Origin: Nematostella vectensis
Taxonomy: Eukaryota; Cnidaria; Anthozoa; Actiniaria; Edwardsiidae
Direction: 5' to 3'
Assembly: GCF_932526225.1 (NCBI RefSeq)
Contig: NC_064045.1
Location: 2,707,998 to 2,767,997 of the forward strand
Length of the DNA: 60,000 bases
Shown piece after piece: positions 39,301-44,423 of the stretch. How positions within the stretch are numbered: the stretch's first letter is position 1; each line of letters opens with the position of its first letter. The notes below the pieces were generated by a model. That model searched no databases. It had not been told where the DNA came from and saw only the letters and a program-made list of their open reading frames with translations. Both the position numbers and the translations under genes were made by a program.

Positions 39301-40382
39301 AAACTCACTTGGCCGCAAAAAGATCCTTGGTAACCATGACTGAGAACAAGATTCCCGCAGATGGTTACATCGTCCAAATGGACCAGTGCATCACGAAGGA
39401 AGTTGAGCAATTGGTGGAGGATAAGCTGACCCAAGCGGACGTAAACGACATGACAGAAGATTCCTGCATTAACCATGGGTTATCGCTTCATTTGTCTTTA
39501 TCCAGCCTGGGTCTTGATGACGTAGACCTAGGCCCACTGTCGGACTCTGATTATACCTGCCTGGGTGATCTACAATGTGAGCGCGGCAGCACATGGAACT
39601 TGGGGACGCCACGCCGGAGGGCGACTCCAGCAGAGAGGCTGTACCTTGCGGTGGGAATGATGGGTGTAGGTGCGGGAGGTTACCTACTGTATCGATGGCT
39701 CAAGGGCTAAAACACTTTTTTTCGCTAATTTAAACCTGTGATACTGTTCTATTCATTAGATGAGAAAAATGGAGATTTCTTCATGGACCTACATAAGTTT
39801 GCAATGTGCATATGCAAACAAAACAGATACTTTTATATGTTATGCAAACCATCTACCAGAGCTTGGTGCCACAATTCTAATTCACCACAACATTTATCCA
39901 ATAAAAGTGCTTTGTTCACATTTAGGTGAACAATCGAAAACTTAAAAAAATGTATTGATGAATTAATGAAATCCCATCGAAAACACAGGCAGTTAATATT
40001 ATGTGTAAAATGAAGAAAACTGACTTTATATTCGGCTTCCTCAACTCGCTCTCCATACATACTCTTCAGCGCTATGGCATCGCGAAAAATAACAAAATAA
40101 TCTTGAAAAAATGAAGACTGAAGAAAAACAGACTCGCTAATCCAGGAAAAGGTACAATTTGTGCCTTTATCGGAGCGAAAATCGCACTCCGAAGAATGTA
40201 AACAACCCAAAATTATCCAGACCGTTAATTTGTAAAGTTGTAAGTACTCACCAGGCCTTGCGCGTCCACCGCTGCGACCAAATCCCCCCAACTATCAACA
40301 GAAATAAAAGTTAATAAAATACATAATGCAAGAAAAGATAAAACAAGTTAAGTTAAACTCTTTCAGTATTTACCGCGCTCAT
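214..40382 (-). CDS. FBF1: FBF1 homologue, 22 exons in window, C-terminus off the left edge
   Basis: Fas-binding factor 1 homologue. In vertebrates this is a distal-appendage/transition-fibre protein of the mother centriole needed for ciliogenesis. Exons (minus order): 40374-40382, 40252-40291, 28262-28290, 27513-27541, 25516-25582, 24840-24890, 24148-24445, 21073-21240, 20245-20415, 18414-18641, 17670-17978, 17061-17234, 15166-15295, 14316-15036, 13569-13669, 12750-13029, 10970-11207, 3810-3913, 3081-3299, 2123-2341, 1415-1552, 214-319. All junctions are GT-AG and every phase matches, giving about 1276 residues (human FBF1 is about 1130). Order along the protein: acidic N-terminus, DDPLAGLLSDDE motif, GADWLGL motif, disordered Q/P/T-rich region, long coiled coil. 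Residues such as AHTRSLQSLM and EEERTRLQ match the vertebrate coiled coil. The gene contains a nested plus-strand gene in intron 2. Exons 1-4 are the least certain. Confidence 0.88.
320..375. repeat. ~10-bp tandem repeat forming the pyrimidine tract of FBF1 exon 22
   Basis: Plus-strand AAGGGGTCAA repeated about six times. On the sense strand this is CCCCTTGACC repeats ending directly in CCCCTTGTTTCAG at the acceptor. Confidence 0.75.
415..735 (+). mobile_element. Broken 3' end of a LINE reverse-transcriptase ORF
   Basis: The plus strand encodes, across a frameshift and internal stops, MPCTQNTIAQLHLHG, then KRKIGRPKTT, RRSVEKERTEAGW, and DRPNWRRSIKALCATAREED. This order (GRPKTTWRR, then a basic helix, then D/NRxxWRxxVxALC) is the familiar C-terminus of endonuclease/reverse-transcriptase LINEs in animals. 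The tryptophan of the first box is a TGA and another TAG interrupts it, so it is dead. It lies in the intron between FBF1 exons 22 and 21. Confidence 0.75.
1158..1407. mobile_element. TTAA-flanked MITE, 242 bp, ~25-bp terminal inverted repeats
   Basis: Ends AGCCGCATTGGTACCAG and CTGGTGACAATGCGGCT form near-perfect inverted repeats continuing to about 25 bp, flanked on both sides by TTAA (1158-1161, 1404-1407). TTAA target sites are typical of piggyBac-type elements. No coding capacity. A related copy is at 17281-17524 and an inverted fragment at about 11297-11400. Confidence 0.8.
1415..3913 (-). CDS. FBF1: FBF1 exons 18-21 (second half of the coiled coil)
   Basis: Exon 18 (3810-3913): AKMELHLREQTRQLDQEKWR, matching GKMEARLSEQSRLLEQERWR. 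Exon 19 (3081-3299): MTMEQLAEERADVQRLREEF. Exon 20 (2123-2341): ESLARDKREFERRKESF. Exon 21 (1415-1552): RVREEGEEALVLAERLRAE. All are coiled coil with matching phases. The exon 18 acceptor and exon 19 donor lie inside tandem arrays that repeat those same splice sites. The terminal residues of exon 19 (DTSIQ) belong to the repeat unit, so the exact end depends on which donor copy is used. Confidence 0.88.
1556..1710. repeat. ~36-bp tandem repeat x4 at the FBF1 exon 21 acceptor
   Basis: Units share GTGACCATGGAAAC/GATA..CATAAGAC. The array starts within about 15 bp of the acceptor at 1553. The unit pyrimidine run TGTTTCCATGG loosely resembles the acceptor TATTTCCCAGG. Beyond it, 1710-1900 is diverged repeat-like sequence with no other feature seen. 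Confidence 0.6.
1900..2095. repeat. ~18-bp tandem repeat x10 downstream of the FBF1 exon 20 donor
   Basis: Unit AAAAGGTGAGACTGACTT, beginning about 28 bp after the donor at 2122. Confidence 0.8.
2513..3105. repeat. 38-bp tandem repeat x~15 carrying the FBF1 exon 19 end and donor
   Basis: Sense-strand units read GGCACAAGACAGACACATCA then ATACAG/GTGATAACACAC. The true exon 19 ends with the same CGGCACAAGACAGACACATC..AATACAG and uses GTTATA, so exon end and donor belong to the repeat. The array runs on through the intron to 2513. Confidence 0.88.
3901..5516. repeat. 50-bp tandem repeat x~32 carrying the FBF1 exon 18 acceptor module
   Basis: On the sense strand each unit reads GTTGTACTAAGTTCTC, TGTGTTTCAG, then GTCTGATAGCTAAGAT. 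This is a branch-point-like TACTAAG, a pyrimidine run, the AG acceptor and the first ~16 bases of exon 18. Only the copy at 3913 leads into the full exon. Common variants swap TAGCTAAG for TAGCCAAG. Confidence 0.9.
5660..10735. repeat. 50-bp satellite-like tandem repeat, ~101 copies
   Basis: Unit ACATGGCTTCTATCTCCTGC then CTCACCACCTGTCCAGTATC and GGGACTCGTC. Copies are highly uniform, with 51-bp variants (CACCAACCTG) clustered at 6690-7760. All three plus frames are open over long stretches because 50 bp leaves no stop, but the host gene is on the other strand. It fills the intron between FBF1 exons 17 and 18 and, unusually here, does not touch a splice site (235 bp from the exon 17 donor). 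Confidence 0.95.
10970..13669 (-). CDS. FBF1: FBF1 exons 15-17 (first half of the conserved coiled coil)
   Basis: Exon 15 (13569-13669): MERDHLQATLESLKQRHQ. Exon 16 (12750-13029): ESYERREARIKEESDL and RLRDLHRKSLEDAR, ending HLKRLKDEE. Exon 17 (10970-11207): VATSAHAHTRSLQSLMERV and QAETEEERTRLQ. Each block aligns without gaps to the FBF1 C-terminal coiled coil (SYQQREERLRREN, RLRELQRASILDMR, LKRLKLLKDRE-like). This is the best evidence for gene identity. Heptad-like Leu/Glu/Arg spacing is evident throughout. Confidence 0.93.
11297..11400. mobile_element. Inverted fragment of the TTAA-type MITE
   Basis: Contains, in reverse orientation, the GAAACTTCCAATAGACACA and TTACGTAATTGACCGGAA blocks of the MITE at 1162-1403. 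Truncated at both ends. Confidence 0.55.
11680..11870. repeat. Dispersed intronic repeat family; relatives at 13170-13270, 18240-18395 and (inverted) 25265-25390
   Basis: Shared blocks include AAGGAAACTTC, CACGATTGAAATC, CACTTGCTTGAATT and the GATGG..GGCGGCGT..ATTGG end. Four diverged copies all lie in FBF1 introns, one in reverse. Probably a MITE or SINE-like family; no clear termini. Confidence 0.6.
11953..12125. repeat. (GAA)n microsatellite, ~50-57 units
   Basis: Nearly pure GAA on the plus strand (TTC on the FBF1 sense strand) to about 12092, then interrupted. Purine-rich flanks extend to about 12165. Such tracts can form triplex or sticky DNA. It is not coding despite its long poly-Glu and poly-Lys frames. 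Confidence 0.95.
13683..14150. repeat. 18-bp tandem repeat x~22 at the FBF1 exon 15 acceptor
   Basis: Unit ATCACCATCGCAACCATC, ending about 13 bp from the acceptor at 13670. Degenerates into ATC trinucleotide sequence towards 14210. Confidence 0.88.
14316..15295 (-). CDS. FBF1: FBF1 exons 13-14 (large disordered Q/P/T-rich exon)
   Basis: Exon 13 (15166-15295) encodes a basic stretch, RIRRRSSKESDDFLKMLG. Exon 14 (14316-15036, 721 bp) is the largest exon. It encodes about 240 residues rich in Gln, Pro, Thr, Ser and Asn, with recurring PQG/PQA and PGNQ-type tripeptides and no predicted fold. It ends DYGQLQNK just before the coiled coil. It corresponds in position to the poorly conserved middle of vertebrate FBF1. 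Confidence 0.82.
15386..16591. mobile_element. 1.2-kb inverted-repeat element with modular GGACCCGAAA arms
   Basis: Left end TGTACAGGACCCGAAATGAT (15386-15405) and right end, its exact reverse complement (16572-16591). The arms extend inward about 135-175 bp (left to ~15520, right from ~16416) and are themselves built of ~17-bp modules resembling CAGGACCCGAAACGATC. The 900-bp centre has no convincing coding region. Foldback-type structure. Lies in the intron between FBF1 exons 13 and 12. Confidence 0.75.
17061..18641 (-). CDS. FBF1: FBF1 exons 10-12 (SLDEF and GADWLGL motifs)
   Basis: Exon 10 (18414-18641) includes RFSALLGGKK and PQSLDEFMANI, comparable with the STLDELLGRG region. Exon 11 (17670-17978) has EESFQFGGYMPS (vertebrate EDFTFGAYQP) and a Ser/Arg-rich stretch. 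Exon 12 (17061-17234) has GGGAGADWLGLGTEDPGLEL, the strongest N-terminal match to FBF1 (GGADWLGLKDEDLDL). All exons are phase 1, so any could be skipped without a frameshift. Confidence 0.9.
17281..17524. mobile_element. Second copy of the TTAA-type MITE
   Basis: About 244 bp, same orientation and clearly similar to 1162-1403 (shared ACTTCCGGTCGATTACGTAA and CCGATGATTTTTAACGGAAA blocks). The right end abuts TTAA (17525-17528); the left flank is CTAA, a diverged target site. It starts 47 bp upstream of the FBF1 exon 12 acceptor. Confidence 0.72.
18643..19800. repeat. 48-bp tandem repeat x~24 at the FBF1 exon 10 acceptor
   Basis: Unit GTGTGTGTTGGACATGCTCT then TACGCAGTCACAAGACATAC and ACAGTGGG. 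The array touches the acceptor. The sense unit ACACACCCCACTGTGTATGT, then CTTGTGA, resembles the genuine junction ACACACCCTATTGTATAG/GTCTTGATGA, suggesting that the acceptor seeded the unit. Confidence 0.9.
20245..21240 (-). CDS. FBF1: FBF1 exons 8-9 (DDPLAGLLSDDE motif)
   Basis: Exon 8 (21073-21240) begins DFDEDDPLAGLLSDDED, the equivalent of EDPLRGLLSYDEGG in vertebrate FBF1, followed by a Lys/Pro-rich basic tail. Exon 9 (20245-20415) contains DINFDSDGDLPGLDG and DLFGDDDDGLLG. Both are phase 1 to phase 1. A G-rich array starts about 75 bp upstream of the exon 8 acceptor. Confidence 0.88.
20634..20720. repeat. Dispersed repeat copy (also at 46262-46385 and ~32040-32150)
   Basis: AAATACAAAAAGCCCAA..TCGTGTT..GAACCAGAA..AATACACCAAAAA..GG is shared with 46262-46385. 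That copy continues into a CTGCCAAATTTTCTTCTTTA block also found near 32105. No ends defined; probably fragments of one transposon family. Confidence 0.55.
21325..21975. repeat. ~27-bp G-rich tandem repeat x~24 near the FBF1 exon 8 acceptor
   Basis: Unit GGGTGGTGTCTTTTGGTGGG plus AGGGG. The plus strand has G4-forming potential (repeated GGG runs). Starts about 75-85 bp upstream of the acceptor at 21241. A longer-period copy pattern of about 230 bp is visible (for example GTGTATTTTGGTGGGAGAGG at ~21600 and ~21830). Confidence 0.88.
22076..23215. other. FBF1 intron sequence between exon 8 array and the inverted-repeat element
   Basis: No coding exon or array supported. CCCCATTGGCAA is directly repeated near 22226-22255, possibly a MITE end. 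Confidence 0.45.
23220..24014. mobile_element. 795-bp element with 81-bp inverted arms and a small internal ORF
   Basis: The arms 23220-23300 and 23934-24014 are almost perfect reverse complements (one mismatch seen). Just inside the left arm is an 18-bp palindrome CGTCCACGATCGTGGACG (23323-23340). The core contains a minus-strand frame (next entry). Located in the intron between FBF1 exons 8 and 7. No clear target-site duplication found. Confidence 0.75.
23521..23823 (-). CDS. 100-residue frame inside the inverted-repeat element, unrecognised
   Basis: Starts MNQTPVSSPFRKKKTTVRF, a basic N-terminus, followed by CLVCGINFKTSG, a CxxC pair, and a helical tail (MLQNFLVKLDQLFPEEYAK). It occupies most of the core between the arms. 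The composition is protein-like, not repeat-driven. It may be a truncated transposon protein or a captured host exon with a zinc-ribbon-like start; only one CxxC is visible so zinc binding is unproven. Confidence 0.4.
   Translation of the reverse strand: MNQTPVSSPFRKKKTTVRFQSPKTPLKRLNNKRSKDEFCLVCGINFKTSGQASFFDVNIAQLDSKKMLQNFLVKLDQLFPEEYAKPVNGRLTRLSKERKF
24148..25582 (-). CDS. FBF1: FBF1 exons 5-7 (acidic N-terminal motif region)
   Basis: Exon 5 (25516-25582) encodes ATDDDFYSSLAQMAG and an acidic tail, matching the vertebrate N-terminal GDDVFSTMAG motif. Exon 6 (24840-24890) encodes SETDARQMADSLA, matching SEADPQ and the following residues. Exon 7 (24148-24445) starts GMDDLDSDLFGSS, matching GMDADILG, then runs into a Pro/Thr/Ser/Lys-rich low-complexity stretch ending FNINKFNSL. 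The exon 5 donor (GTTGGA) is weak. The order and spacing of these motifs make the FBF1 call firm. Confidence 0.85.
24890..25175. repeat. ~92-bp tandem repeat x3 spanning the FBF1 exon 6 acceptor
   Basis: Sense units read AATGTTTTATTTGGTCTTT..CTAG/GACTC. The true junction is TTTTCTAG/GACTCGTC; the next copy is TTTGCTAG/GACTCATC and the third CTGGCTGG/GACTCATC. The acceptor and the first bases of exon 6 are therefore triplicated, the outer ones decaying. Confidence 0.82.
26150..27505. repeat. 21-bp tandem repeat x~64 after the FBF1 exon 4 donor
   Basis: Unit CACTGAGCGGTCACTTGACA(T). It begins about 8-13 bp after the donor. The sense unit TGTCAAGTGACCGCTCTGT resembles the exon end and donor CTTCAAG/GTGAGCCCCTGT, a possible decayed copy. 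Older, diverged longer units (GTCACAG, GTATTATACAGG) stretch from 25590 to 26150. Confidence 0.9.
27513..28290 (-). CDS. FBF1: FBF1 exons 3-4 (two 29-bp exons)
   Basis: Exon 3 (28262-28290) reads DPLGQRSWNK and exon 4 (27513-27541) reads GKKPAALSS. Both have good acceptors (TTCACAG, GCATAG) and donors (GTAGGC, GTGAGC). Phases link exon 2 to exon 5 without a gap. They are very short and supported by frame continuity rather than recognised homology. A large 21-bp array begins about 13 bp after the exon 4 donor. Confidence 0.55.
27690..27910. repeat. Short tandem duplication (3-4 copies) in FBF1 intron 3
   Basis: Repeated AGAAAACATGTTTTTACTGT and GGGTTCAAGTG..GTAT..TTACCT segments, period about 50-70 bp. 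Confidence 0.7.
28291..30511. other. FBF1 intron 2, left part
   Basis: No exon, array or element that I can support. Contains a G14-18 tract near 29400 and a CTGGCGAGACGC..CAGCAATGCTGGCG repeated motif around 29490-29610. Confidence 0.5.
30512..30809. mobile_element. ~300-bp MITE with ~60-bp imperfect inverted repeats
   Basis: Left TATAGCTATTTCAAAAAACG..GTTGTCAGTGC and right GCACTGACAACCTTTTTTGA..AATAGGTGTATA are reverse complements. Homology continues inward through repeated CAAATGGC-type motifs. No coding capacity. In FBF1 intron 2, upstream of the nested gene. Confidence 0.72.
30926..31046 (+). promoter_or_regulatory. Probable promoter elements of the nested gene (YY1-type and CRE sites)
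   Basis: CGCCATCTTG at 30926-30935 matches a YY1-type core, and a perfect CRE palindrome TGACGTCA lies at 31039-31046, 72 bp before the ATG at 31118. A CCATTCGACG stretch follows. No TATA box is evident. Motifs were recognised by eye, and transcription start is not known. Confidence 0.45.
31118..39710 (+). CDS. Unrecognised multi-pass membrane protein, complete 8-exon gene nested in FBF1 intron 2
   Basis: Exons: 31118-31208, 32243-32339, 32897-33162, 34344-34487, 34895-35029, 37127-37344, 38022-38148, 39076-39710. Every junction is GT-AG and all phases match, giving about 570 residues from ATG to TAA. The N-terminus holds two hydrophobic segments (AVFVMVFIVTSAAIFQVV, about residues 13-30; ILSALLFLVIDYADVVF onwards, about 33-60). 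Next comes an Arg/Ser-rich linker with a doubled 12-residue repeat (DKYNRANQDTAA), then EKTAFWWKYGARPKDIKK, a conserved-looking helical block (FTLKLHEDIIKFNAIIEAAL), and a C-terminal anchor (LYLAVGMMGVGAGGYLLYRW) with a 3-residue tail. The C-terminal exon alone encodes about 210 residues. I do not recognise the family. Function is unknown; a tail-anchored or multi-pass organelle membrane protein is an inference. Confidence 0.82.
32040..32150. repeat. Dispersed repeat fragment in intron 1 of the nested gene
   Basis: The GTGCCAAATTTTCGTCTTTA..AAAACTTCCTCAGGACAGTC block matches 46330-46385. Rest of intron 31209-32242: nothing else recognised. Confidence 0.5.
33205..34270. repeat. 44-bp tandem repeat x~24 after the donor of nested-gene exon 3
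   Basis: Unit CTATAACTATGGACTGGTAT then ACAGTAAATATTTTACTAGT. Begins about 45 bp after the donor at 33163 and fills most of that intron. Very AT-rich with TACTAG motifs in each unit. Confidence 0.93.
34535..34680. repeat. ~40-bp tandem repeat x3-4 after nested-gene exon 4
   Basis: Unit TTTTGATCTATTGATAAATC then AATGGCACTCTTTTAACAC, about 50 bp after the donor at 34488. Confidence 0.82.
35040..36790. repeat. 24-bp tandem repeat x~72 directly after the donor of nested-gene exon 5
   Basis: Unit CATAACACAACATGCAACAC(AGCG). The first bases of the intron (GTAAGACACAACAATCAACA) already show the unit motif, so the array starts at the donor itself. A higher-order pattern of 7-9 units is visible. Because 24 is divisible by 3, long open frames exist on both strands; they are not genes. 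Confidence 0.93.
37345..39075. other. Introns 6 and 7 of the nested gene
   Basis: Apart from exon 7 (38022-38148) I see no arrays or elements. A C-rich/G-rich inverted-looking stretch occurs at 38600-38725 (CCCCCCTTCAATTG and AACATTGAAGGGGGGGTTC form a hairpin). Confidence 0.45.
39900..39905 (+). terminator. Poly(A) signal AATAAA of the nested gene
   Basis: Canonical AATAAA 190 bp after the TAA stop at 39708-39710 and before the antisense FBF1 exon 2 at 40252. It is a plausible cleavage signal that would keep the nested transcript within FBF1 intron 2. Confidence 0.5.
40252..40382 (-). CDS. FBF1: FBF1 exons 1-2 (start codon; Gly/Arg-rich N-terminus)
   Basis: ATG at 40380-40382 gives MSA, then a GTAAAT donor. 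After an 82-bp intron, exon 2 (40252-40291) encodes LGGFGRSGGRARP and ends in phase 1 at a strong GTGAGT donor. The phase fits exon 3 at 28290. Assignment to FBF1 rests on phase, strand and the lack of any other minus-strand gene to join. No conserved residues prove it. It could instead be the start of a small separate transcript. Confidence 0.55.
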
Positions 40383-40574
40383 AGTGTCACTCTAAACGAT
40401 AAAATTTCTAATTTCACTACTTGTCCGCCATTTTGATTAGCACTACGGCGCATGCTCACCCCGCTGACACATAAACATTTGGCTCAGAGCAATTTCGCGC
40501 CAAATTTGTTTAGAAAGACTTCAATAGAGGATTGTTATTGTTAGAAAGGTTCAGATTGATTCTCCAGTAAGGTA
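40383..40574. promoter_or_regulatory. Bidirectional promoter between FBF1 and RNASEH2C
   Basis: Only 192 bp separate the divergent start codons (FBF1 ATG at 40380-40382, RNASEH2C ATG at 40575). The gap contains a YY1-like CCGCCATTTTG (40425-40435), an NRF1-like GGCGCATGC (near 40447) and a textbook E2F site TTTCGCGCCAAA (40493-40504). There is no TATA box. E2F control would suit a DNA-repair gene expressed in S phase. Whether it also drives FBF1 depends on FBF1 exon 1 being right. Confidence 0.6.
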
Positions 40575-42435
40575 ATGTCTAACGAAGGCTCTTATATTGT
40601 GACGGGAGCGCAGAATTGCGGCCAGACTGATCGGATTCACTGGATGCCATGTCAGATTACACACAACGGAGACGCGAACGTCGCTAACTTCTTTGATCCC
40701 ACCATCCGGAAAAACGAGGGGACTGAACAAGGTAAGTAGGATTGTGTGCCATGATGCACAGGACGGGGCCATACGATCAAGTAAAACGAGGGGAGTGAAC
40801 AAGATTAGTAACATTTGTACCATGGGGGCATGATAAAAGGCCATATCTTTAAAAACATATCTGTATGTTGCTATAGGCAATTATGGGGTGGACCACTATA
40901 GTAGGCATGGGGGGGAGGGAGGTTGTTTACAGTCATTTATTGTTACGGTTGTTGCATAGCTGTCAACTCACCTGCATTAGGCAGGTGTCACAAGATTTGG
41001 ACCTCATCACAAGCCTATTTTTTTGTGAGAATGTTAATTCATTCTCTGTATTGGCCTGTATTAGCCCCCCCCCCTTTTTTTACTTACATATTTAAGCTGT
41101 CTGTATTTCACCCGATTTCACAAGATTTCTGTCCTCAAGTTGGGTTGACAGGCTATGGATTGGTGTACAGTAGTACAGTTACCATGTTTTTTTTAGGACT
41201 GTGTTCTTTTCTTCGTTTATTTTCATAAGTGGTACATCAAGCTCTTGTATGAAAATTGCTTACTTTACCAGACATAAGTGCATCATTCCGAGGGCGTAAG
41301 TTGAGAGGAGCTGTAATGCAGCCGCCGGCAGGGTACTCGGGATTTATCTTGAGGGAGGATCGGCAACCAACCACAGAAGAACAGGTCAGTAAATCAAATA
41401 AATGCCTGATCCAATGATATGGTCAAAGACCCTCGTGTTCTCATGAGAAAATTACAGGGACAAATGTAAGGGGTGGACTAATTAGGGTCCACCGGGTTTC
41501 CTTAGTGAACATGGAGAGCACAACACAAAAAAAAATTATAAAAACAAAAACACTGTACACAAAAACAAATATACTGTACTATGCTATAGGAGTCATTAGC
41601 ATTCTCCTTAATTGTTCTCTATTCCATATATTATAGCAACAGTAACCAGGGAGTAATGATGTGGATTCGCTGAGTATTTTTACATGCAATCTTTTGACAG
41701 ACTCAATAGAACACAATTGATAATATGAGGCATTGTTTATGCTTAGTTTATGGTAAAAAGCAGAAACATTTGTTTTCCACCAGGATCACCATCTAAAGGT
41801 GACCAAAAAGTTCAACAAGTTCCACTATTGGAACCTTGAGACTCCGCCTTCTGGGAATGACGCAGTTGCCAAGGCAATGCAGTGGGTTACTTTGGCTTCT
41901 GTGGTAAGTATCTTGATGTTTGGAATAGAAATATATTACCATACCATTCAAATATATTGTAATGCCGGAATTGAGCAGCATTAGAGGTTACTTGGATAGT
42001 ACACCGCCAAACTACTGTTTATTTTGAATTCAGAATATTATTTCAACAAGATTTGCAGCAAGCTCAGACCGCTCATACAAACTCTGTAATAGACTTTTTA
42101 CACTTGCCGTGAGCCTTGGCTGCCTGTGGAAGGGGGTGCTAAATCTGAAATGGTTGCATTCATCTCACTCAGAACAAACATAGGATGTCCTTATTCTAAG
42201 ACATTTTCTTAAAGATATTTATTTTGAATACAGTACATGAAAATACTGATAATAATTAGTGAAACAATTAAGAAATATTAGAAAATAATTCCTGAACATT
42301 GATTCCCAAACATATGCAATTTAACCCTAAAACTCCTGGACAGCCTTACCTGACCTGCTTATGCTGTATTTGTTTCCCTTTTAGCTCCATGGGCAAACTG
42401 ACGATGAGGCAGCAACCCCAGACACTATCAGATAA
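40575..42435 (+). CDS. RNASEH2C: Ribonuclease H2 subunit C, complete, 4 exons
   Basis: Exons 40575-40731, 41272-41384, 41784-41903, 42385-42435, all GT-AG and in phase, give 146 residues (human 164). RNase H2C is a non-catalytic subunit. With subunit B it forms the triple-barrel scaffold that supports catalytic subunit A in removing ribonucleotides from DNA and R-loops in the nucleus. Family features seen in order: IHWMPCQI (beta strand, human LHLLPCEV), FFDPTIR (human FFTPAIR), SFRGRKLRG (human SFRGRCLRGEE), QPPAGYSGFIL (human VPPGLVGYVM), and FNKFHYWNLETPP (human FSRFTLWGLETIP). The C-terminus is LHGQTDDEAATPDTIR. The acidic insert before the last strand is shorter than in human. The donor of exon 1 is partly duplicated 72 bp downstream. 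Confidence 0.93.
40711..40850. repeat. 72-bp tandem duplication spanning the RNASEH2C exon 1 donor
   Basis: AAAACGAGGGGACTGAACAA(G/GTAAGTAGG) at 40711 is repeated at 40783 as AAAACGAGGGGAGTGAACAA(G/ATTAGTAAC), and homology continues through ACCATG..GGGGC..ATGA. The second copy has lost its GT. Confidence 0.8.
40955..41157. mobile_element. ~200-bp MITE in RNASEH2C intron 1
   Basis: Ends CATAGCTGTCAAC and GTTGACAGGCTATG. The interior matches, in reverse orientation, the copy at 57341-57530 (CACAAGATTT, GCCTATTTTTTTGTGAGAAT, ATTCTCTGTATT blocks). Confidence 0.7.
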
Positions 42436-44423
42436 CCTTGCTGCAAACATGTTTTGCCATCCAAAGAGGAATAAGGAATAGCTGAAGCTTACTTTACTCT
42501 AAGGATGTTACAACACGCCCTTTACCTATTTGTACAAAAAATATTGAGGTAAAACTGGGACATGGCAAGAAAAAAGTCACATTATGCCATACTAATATCA
42601 TTTTTATTGGGAAAGCGGATGTTGTCATGTTACCAGTATCAACACGGCATAAGTATATGAGTCTCAGAGTGGAGAACCTGGAGAAATATAATGTGCTATG
42701 ACTAGCAAAAACTAAGACAAGCTGTGGAATAAATAGGTGTTATATATAGAAAACTACACACAAGCCGTGGAATAACAGTTGTTTTCATTGTTGTAAAACT
42801 TACAACATAACATTTCATCCTTCAAAATTGAATAGGAAAAGTTGTTTTGTTTAGTCAGTCTTTGTTCAATAAAAGTATTCTTTTTACTACTGTTTCACAG
42901 TTTAAGTTTTGCTATAAGGCACTTAAGGTGAGGAAGTGGAATAAAGGCATTCCAAGAGTCAGCCAACAAGAATTACATTTCCTTTATCTTTATTTAAATT
43001 GTTGCAGACATATACAACTTGGACCAACCCTGAGTTTGCAACATATTCAATGTCCCTTTTTTGCACTATTCAGGTAAAAGAAAATTCTTTACTGCTTTTC
43101 TTTTTTAGACATGTCTGGATAAAACGAATGACCAAAATACCCACCCCTACCCATTGATTAGCTCTGGCCAAATGATTCCCAAGCCTGTGTACAATATCCT
43201 GCTGCCAAGCCATCCTAAGTGTTAGTCTAAAGGCTCATTTAGACAGCATAATTGAGTCGTATGCGACCTGGCTACGACGTCTTATCCATGAATTACACAC
43301 TACGGCATTCATAGTCAAGCATCGCAGCAGTGTCATAGACTGATTTACACCCTACAACTTGAAATGTAGAGGTACCTCAAGCAACTCGTATTCAACTAAA
43401 TCGTGCCGTCTAAAGGGAGGGATTTTATACTGACACTGAGAACAACTGCACAAGAGACTGGCATAGCAAGGGCAAAGGAGCTTGGCTGGCTGCATGCAAA
43501 GAATTAAAACGTTTTTCACTTGCCTTATTCCCCAAGTCTTTTTTTCCCTGCCAGTACCTTGCACTAGCTTTACAGGCTCAAGTTTGGAATTAGGTGCTAA
43601 TATAGTTACCCACCAATAATATCAAATTGTTTAAAAGACCATACGAAATAGTCTAAATAATTGAGTAAATATTAATCTTATGGCAGAACAATACCAAAAA
43701 TACCTACCTATGTTATCAACAACTGTTTATAACATAATTCCATGTTAAGTTGCTGTCTATTGTGGCCATAATTCAGGAACTGCAAGACACGTTTTTGTTT
43801 GACTTGTTGCACATTCTCCTCTTGAAACATTATCTTGTATTGAGTTTTATGTGGAAAGTTTATGGAAACTGAAAATTAAAAATTATTGTTCCCACCAGCT
43901 ACTATCAGGGCTTTCAATTATGCTGTTGTTTATGGAATGATAACATGGTCCAAATGTTACAACAGAGAAAACAAATTCCAGGCTTGGTGCAAAAACCAAA
44001 CATGTTTCAATGAAGAAACCACAAACAAACGAAAGTAATGAAAAACTTTTAAATAGCTGACAAAGGTAAGCGAGTTCACAGTCCTTACTACGTCCTTAAT
44101 ACAACATGGACCTTGGGGTTTTATGTAATGGTTTGGAAGAGAAACTTCATGAAGTATTGTTGAACCCCTTCAAACTGGAGACATTTCCCTGTGAGCCTTT
44201 CAAATCCTCCGATTGATTCTATTATTTTCTGCATTTTTGTCCCCTTAGTCCGTACGATGTCTGTAATAGCTGGGTGTGTGTAAGGCAAGAGTTCCTCTAC
44301 TCCCTACCAGCTGTCACCTGCCTATTACCCCAGGTGTGATTGATGGGAATCTATTGTCATCAGAAATCTACTGTCATCAGAGTAATGACATCCCTGGGCA
44401 GTGTCCTAATTACACATGCATCC
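42436..44423. other. Convergent 3' intergenic region RNASEH2C / PDXDC1
   Basis: About 2 kb of AT-rich sequence holding the 3' UTRs of two converging genes. I see no further coding exon, array or inverted-repeat element here. Confidence 0.6.
42728..42733 (+). terminator. Candidate poly(A) signal of RNASEH2C
   Basis: AATAAA about 293 bp after the TAA at 42433-42435. Another occurs near 42868. Either could be used; there is no transcript evidence. Confidence 0.35.

Noticed and set aside
39833-40291. A 152-codon minus-strand frame extending FBF1 exon 2
   Set aside because: Only the first 13 codons are upstream of a strong GTGAGT donor; the rest looks like random AT-rich intron sequence.
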